Positions 5,288 to 7,227 of a DNA stretch of 7,227 nucleotides are shown here, in pieces. Position 1 is the stretch's first letter. Each line of letters opens with the position of its first letter. The translations under genes and the position numbers were made by a program. The stretch lies in contig CALGFI010000017.1 in assembly GCA_937881155.1 (NCBI GenBank), positions 1 through 7,227 on the forward strand. Reading direction: 5' to 3'. The notes beneath the pieces were generated by a model. The model saw only the letters and a list, made by a program, of their open reading frames with translations. It did not search any database and was not told where the DNA came from. Source of the stretch: an uncultured bacterium (GTDB lineage Bacteria; Actinomycetota; UBA4738; HRBIN12).

Positions 5288-7227
5288 ATGGACGAGGTGC
5301 GCGCCGCCGCCGAAGCGGCCCTGCCCCAGGTCGAGGGCACGATCGCCGTTCGCGGGCTCCGCGAGCCGGTCGAGGTCCGTCGCGACTCCTGGGGCGTCCC
5401 GTCGATCTTCGCCGCGTCGCTCGACGACCTGTGGTTCGCGCAGGGGTTCGTCACGGCCTCGGAGCGGCTGTTCCAGATCGACGCGGCGCTGCGCGCCGCC
5501 AACGGGCGCCTGTCGGAGGTCTTCGGCGACCTGACGGTTCCACAGGATCGGTTCGCCCGTGTCGTGGGGTTCAACCGCCTGGGTGTGCAAGAGGCCGAAC
5601 GGTGGAACGAGCGGTCGCGGTCGATGGTGACGCGGTTCGTCGACGGCGCCAGGGCGTTCGTCGCGTCCTCGCCGGCGCCGCCGGTCGAGCACGCTCTGCT
5701 GGCGTTCGCGCCGGAGCTACCGACGGACCTCGGGTCGTGGGCGGCGGCCCTCGCGTTCGTCGCGTGGGGCCTCTCGGGGAACTGGGACCGTGAGCTGCTC
5801 CGCGTCCATCTCGCGGAGCGCTTCGGTCAGGACGCCGTCGGAGCTCTTCTGCCGCCCTCGCCGTCGGATCCGCCGAACGTGCTCGCCGGCGGTCTGGCCG
5901 GCCGGTTGCTCGACGCGCTGCCGCACGTCGGTGGTCAGGGCTCGAACGCGTGGGTGGTCGCGGGGTCTCGGACGGCGAGCGGCAAGCCGCTGCTCGCGAA
6001 CGATCCTCACCTGCTCGTCCAGCAACCCGCCGCGTGGTTCGAGCTCGAGCTCCACGCGCCCGGCTACGACGCGCGCGGCGTGGCGTTCCCGTTCGCGCCC
6101 GGGATCGTGATCGGGGCGACGCCGCACCACGCGTGGGGCATCACGAACGTGAGTGGGGATGTCCAAGACCTGTACGAGGAGCGGCTGAACGAGGATCGTT
6201 CGGCGGCCGAGTTCGACGGCGCGTGGGAACCCGTCGGCATGCACCGCGAGGAGATCGCCGTTCGGGGCGGCGACCCGGTGGTCGTCGACGTTCGCGAGAC
6301 CCGGCACGGTCCGCTCCTCGAGGTGGAGACGGTCGGCGTGACGAACCTCGAGTACGTGCCGCTCGATCGTGCGTACGCGCTGCGATGGACGGCGACCGAG
6401 GGGCTGCTGGAACCGTCGGCGCTCGTCGACGGTGCGAACGCCGGGAGCTTCGAGGAGTTCCGCGAATCGTTGCGCGGACTGTCGTGTCCGGGACAGAACG
6501 TCGTGTACGCCGACGTGAACGGGACGATCGGCTACCAGCTCACGGGCGTGTATCCGATCCGGCGGAACGGCGACGGCACCACGCCGGTACCCGGATGGAC
6601 GTCGGATCACGAGTGGGACGGGTTCGTTCCATATGAGGAGCTGCCGTGGTCGAAGAACCCCGAGCGCGGCTACATCGTCACGGCGAACAACCGTCCGCAC
6701 GACGACGCGTATCCGCACCTGATCGGGCACGACTTTCACACGTCGCATCGCGCTCGCCGGATCGTCGAGGTGATTGAGGCGACCGAGAAGATGAGCGTCG
6801 ACGACGCCGCGGACCTCCAAGTCGACACCGAGTCGGTCGCGGCACGCGAGCTGATTCCGCGCCTCACGGCGTTCGAGCCGTCCAACGACGACGAGCGGTG
6901 GGCGCTCGAGCTGCTGCGCGCGTGGAAGGGCGATCAGCGCGCCGACTCCGCCGCAGCGGCGGTGTACAACGCGTGGCTCTCGCGGATCGCCTGGATCGCC
7001 CTCGACGCGGAAACGAACCGAGTGGCATACGACCGGTACATCGCGCGGCGCGAGGCGTTCGTATGTAGTGCGCTCCCCCGGCTCCTCGAGGGCGACGATC
7101 CGGCGTGGATCGCCGGTGGTTACTCGAGCTGGACGGAGCTCCTTCGCGTTGCGCTCCGCGAGGCGCTCGCGTTCCTCGAGGGCGACCTCGGTGTGGACAG
7201 AGCGGCGTGGCGATGGGGAGCCGTTCA
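5288..7227 (+). CDS. Penicillin acylase family N-terminal nucleophile amidohydrolase (3' end outside window)
   Basis: At least 646 codons, open at the right edge. Members are made as one chain that cuts itself into alpha and beta subunits and hydrolyse amide-linked acyl groups (beta-lactam side chains, acyl-homoserine lactones, others). The alpha part has DSWGVPSIFA, AQGFVTASERLFQID and GLSGNWDREL, with Glu169 the likely counterpart of the calcium-binding alpha-chain Glu. The predicted cut is GlyGln-Gly218/Ser219-Asn-Ala-Trp, with Ser219 (5942-5944) the nucleophile. Counting from Ser219 as beta 1, Asp73 and Asp76 fall in SGDVQDLY, the same numbers as the calcium-ligand aspartates of penicillin G acylase. 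TANNRP (Asn467/468) and Arg488 in HRARRI match the oxyanion Asn and conserved Arg region. The last codons, AWRWGAV, begin the late family W-x-WG motif. ATG at 5288 gives no signal peptide and has no Shine-Dalgarno; an in-frame GTG at 5255 also adds no obvious signal peptide. Substrate unknown. Confidence 0.93.
   Translation, partial: MDEVRAAAEAALPQVEGTIAVRGLREPVEVRRDSWGVPSIFAASLDDLWFAQGFVTASERLFQIDAALRAANGRLSEVFGDLTVPQDRFARVVGFNRLGVQEAERWNERSRSMVTRFVDGARAFVASSPAPPVEHALLAFAPELPTDLGSWAAALAFVAWGLSGNWDRELLRVHLAERFGQDAVGALLPPSPSDPPNVLAGGLAGRLLDALPHVGGQGSNAWVVAGSRTASGKPLLANDPHLLVQQPAAWFELELHAPGYDARGVAFPFAPGIVIGATPHHAWGITNVSGDVQDLYEERLNEDRSAAEFDGAWEPVGMHREEIAVRGGDPVVVDVRETRHGPLLEVETVGVTNLEYVPLDRAYALRWTATEGLLEPSALVDGANAGSFEEFRESLRGLSCPGQNVVYADVNGTIGYQLTGVYPIRRNGDGTTPVPGWTSDHEWDGFVPYEELPWSKNPERGYIVTANNRPHDDAYPHLIGHDFHTSHRARRIVEVIEATEKMSVDDAADLQVDTESVAARELIPRLTAFEPSNDDERWALELLRAWKGDQRADSAAAAVYNAWLSRIAWIALDAETNRVAYDRYIARREAFVCSALPRLLEGDDPAWIAGGYSSWTELLRVALREALAFLEGDLGVDRAAWRWGAV

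Noticed and set aside
5267..5692. N-terminal extension of the acyl-CoA ligase frame into the acylase region
   Set aside because: The extension has no homology-like motif and overlaps the acylase 5' end; the family N-terminus is clearly MTSHRPWFRSYP at 5266.
5717..6820. Long minus-strand open frame (367 codons) antisense to the penicillin acylase gene
   Set aside because: It lies wholly opposite a convincing coding region with intact catalytic motifs. Its translation is Arg/Val/Asp/Pro-rich with no recognisable domain, as expected for a shadow frame in GC-rich DNA.

Overview
The window is GC-rich, gene-dense bacterial DNA with almost no intergenic space. Gene content and style suggest an actinobacterium, probably from a little-studied lineage. 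The signs are a typical actinobacterial long-chain fatty acyl-CoA ligase, GTG starts, overlapping gene ends, and a TANNNT box six bases before a start codon with no Shine-Dalgarno sequence (a leaderless-mRNA pattern). I cannot place the organism more precisely from sequence alone. No rRNA, tRNA, CRISPR array, insertion sequence or phage gene was seen, and no stretch over 300 bases lacks a gene.

Layout from left to right. (1) 1-815, plus strand: the C-terminal two thirds of isocitrate lyase (glyoxylate shunt), cut by the window edge. (2) 812-1365, minus strand: a two-gene unit of unknown function. It encodes a small zinc-ribbon-like protein followed, through a GTGA stop/start overlap, by a protein in which proline is about half of all residues, mostly at every second position. 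The stop of this unit and the stop of isocitrate lyase share one CTAG. (3) 1421-2284, plus strand: a DapA/N-acetylneuraminate-lyase-family aldolase, divergent from the zinc-ribbon gene and probably leaderless. (4) 2306-5266, minus strand: a tight three-gene operon of acyl-CoA ligase, RimJ/RimL-type acetyltransferase and HAD-like hydrolase, joined by a 1-base gap and a GTGA overlap. (5) 5288-7227, plus strand: a penicillin-acylase-family Ntn hydrolase, head to head with the ligase and open at the right edge.

How they may work together. Isocitrate lyase and the acyl-CoA ligase both fit growth on fatty acids or other acetyl-CoA-yielding substrates. The divergent acylase and ligase could form a deacylate-then-activate pair, in which an amide-linked acyl chain is released and converted to acyl-CoA; this is inference. 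The least explained part is the zinc-ribbon/polyproline pair at 812-1365, which matches no family I recognise.
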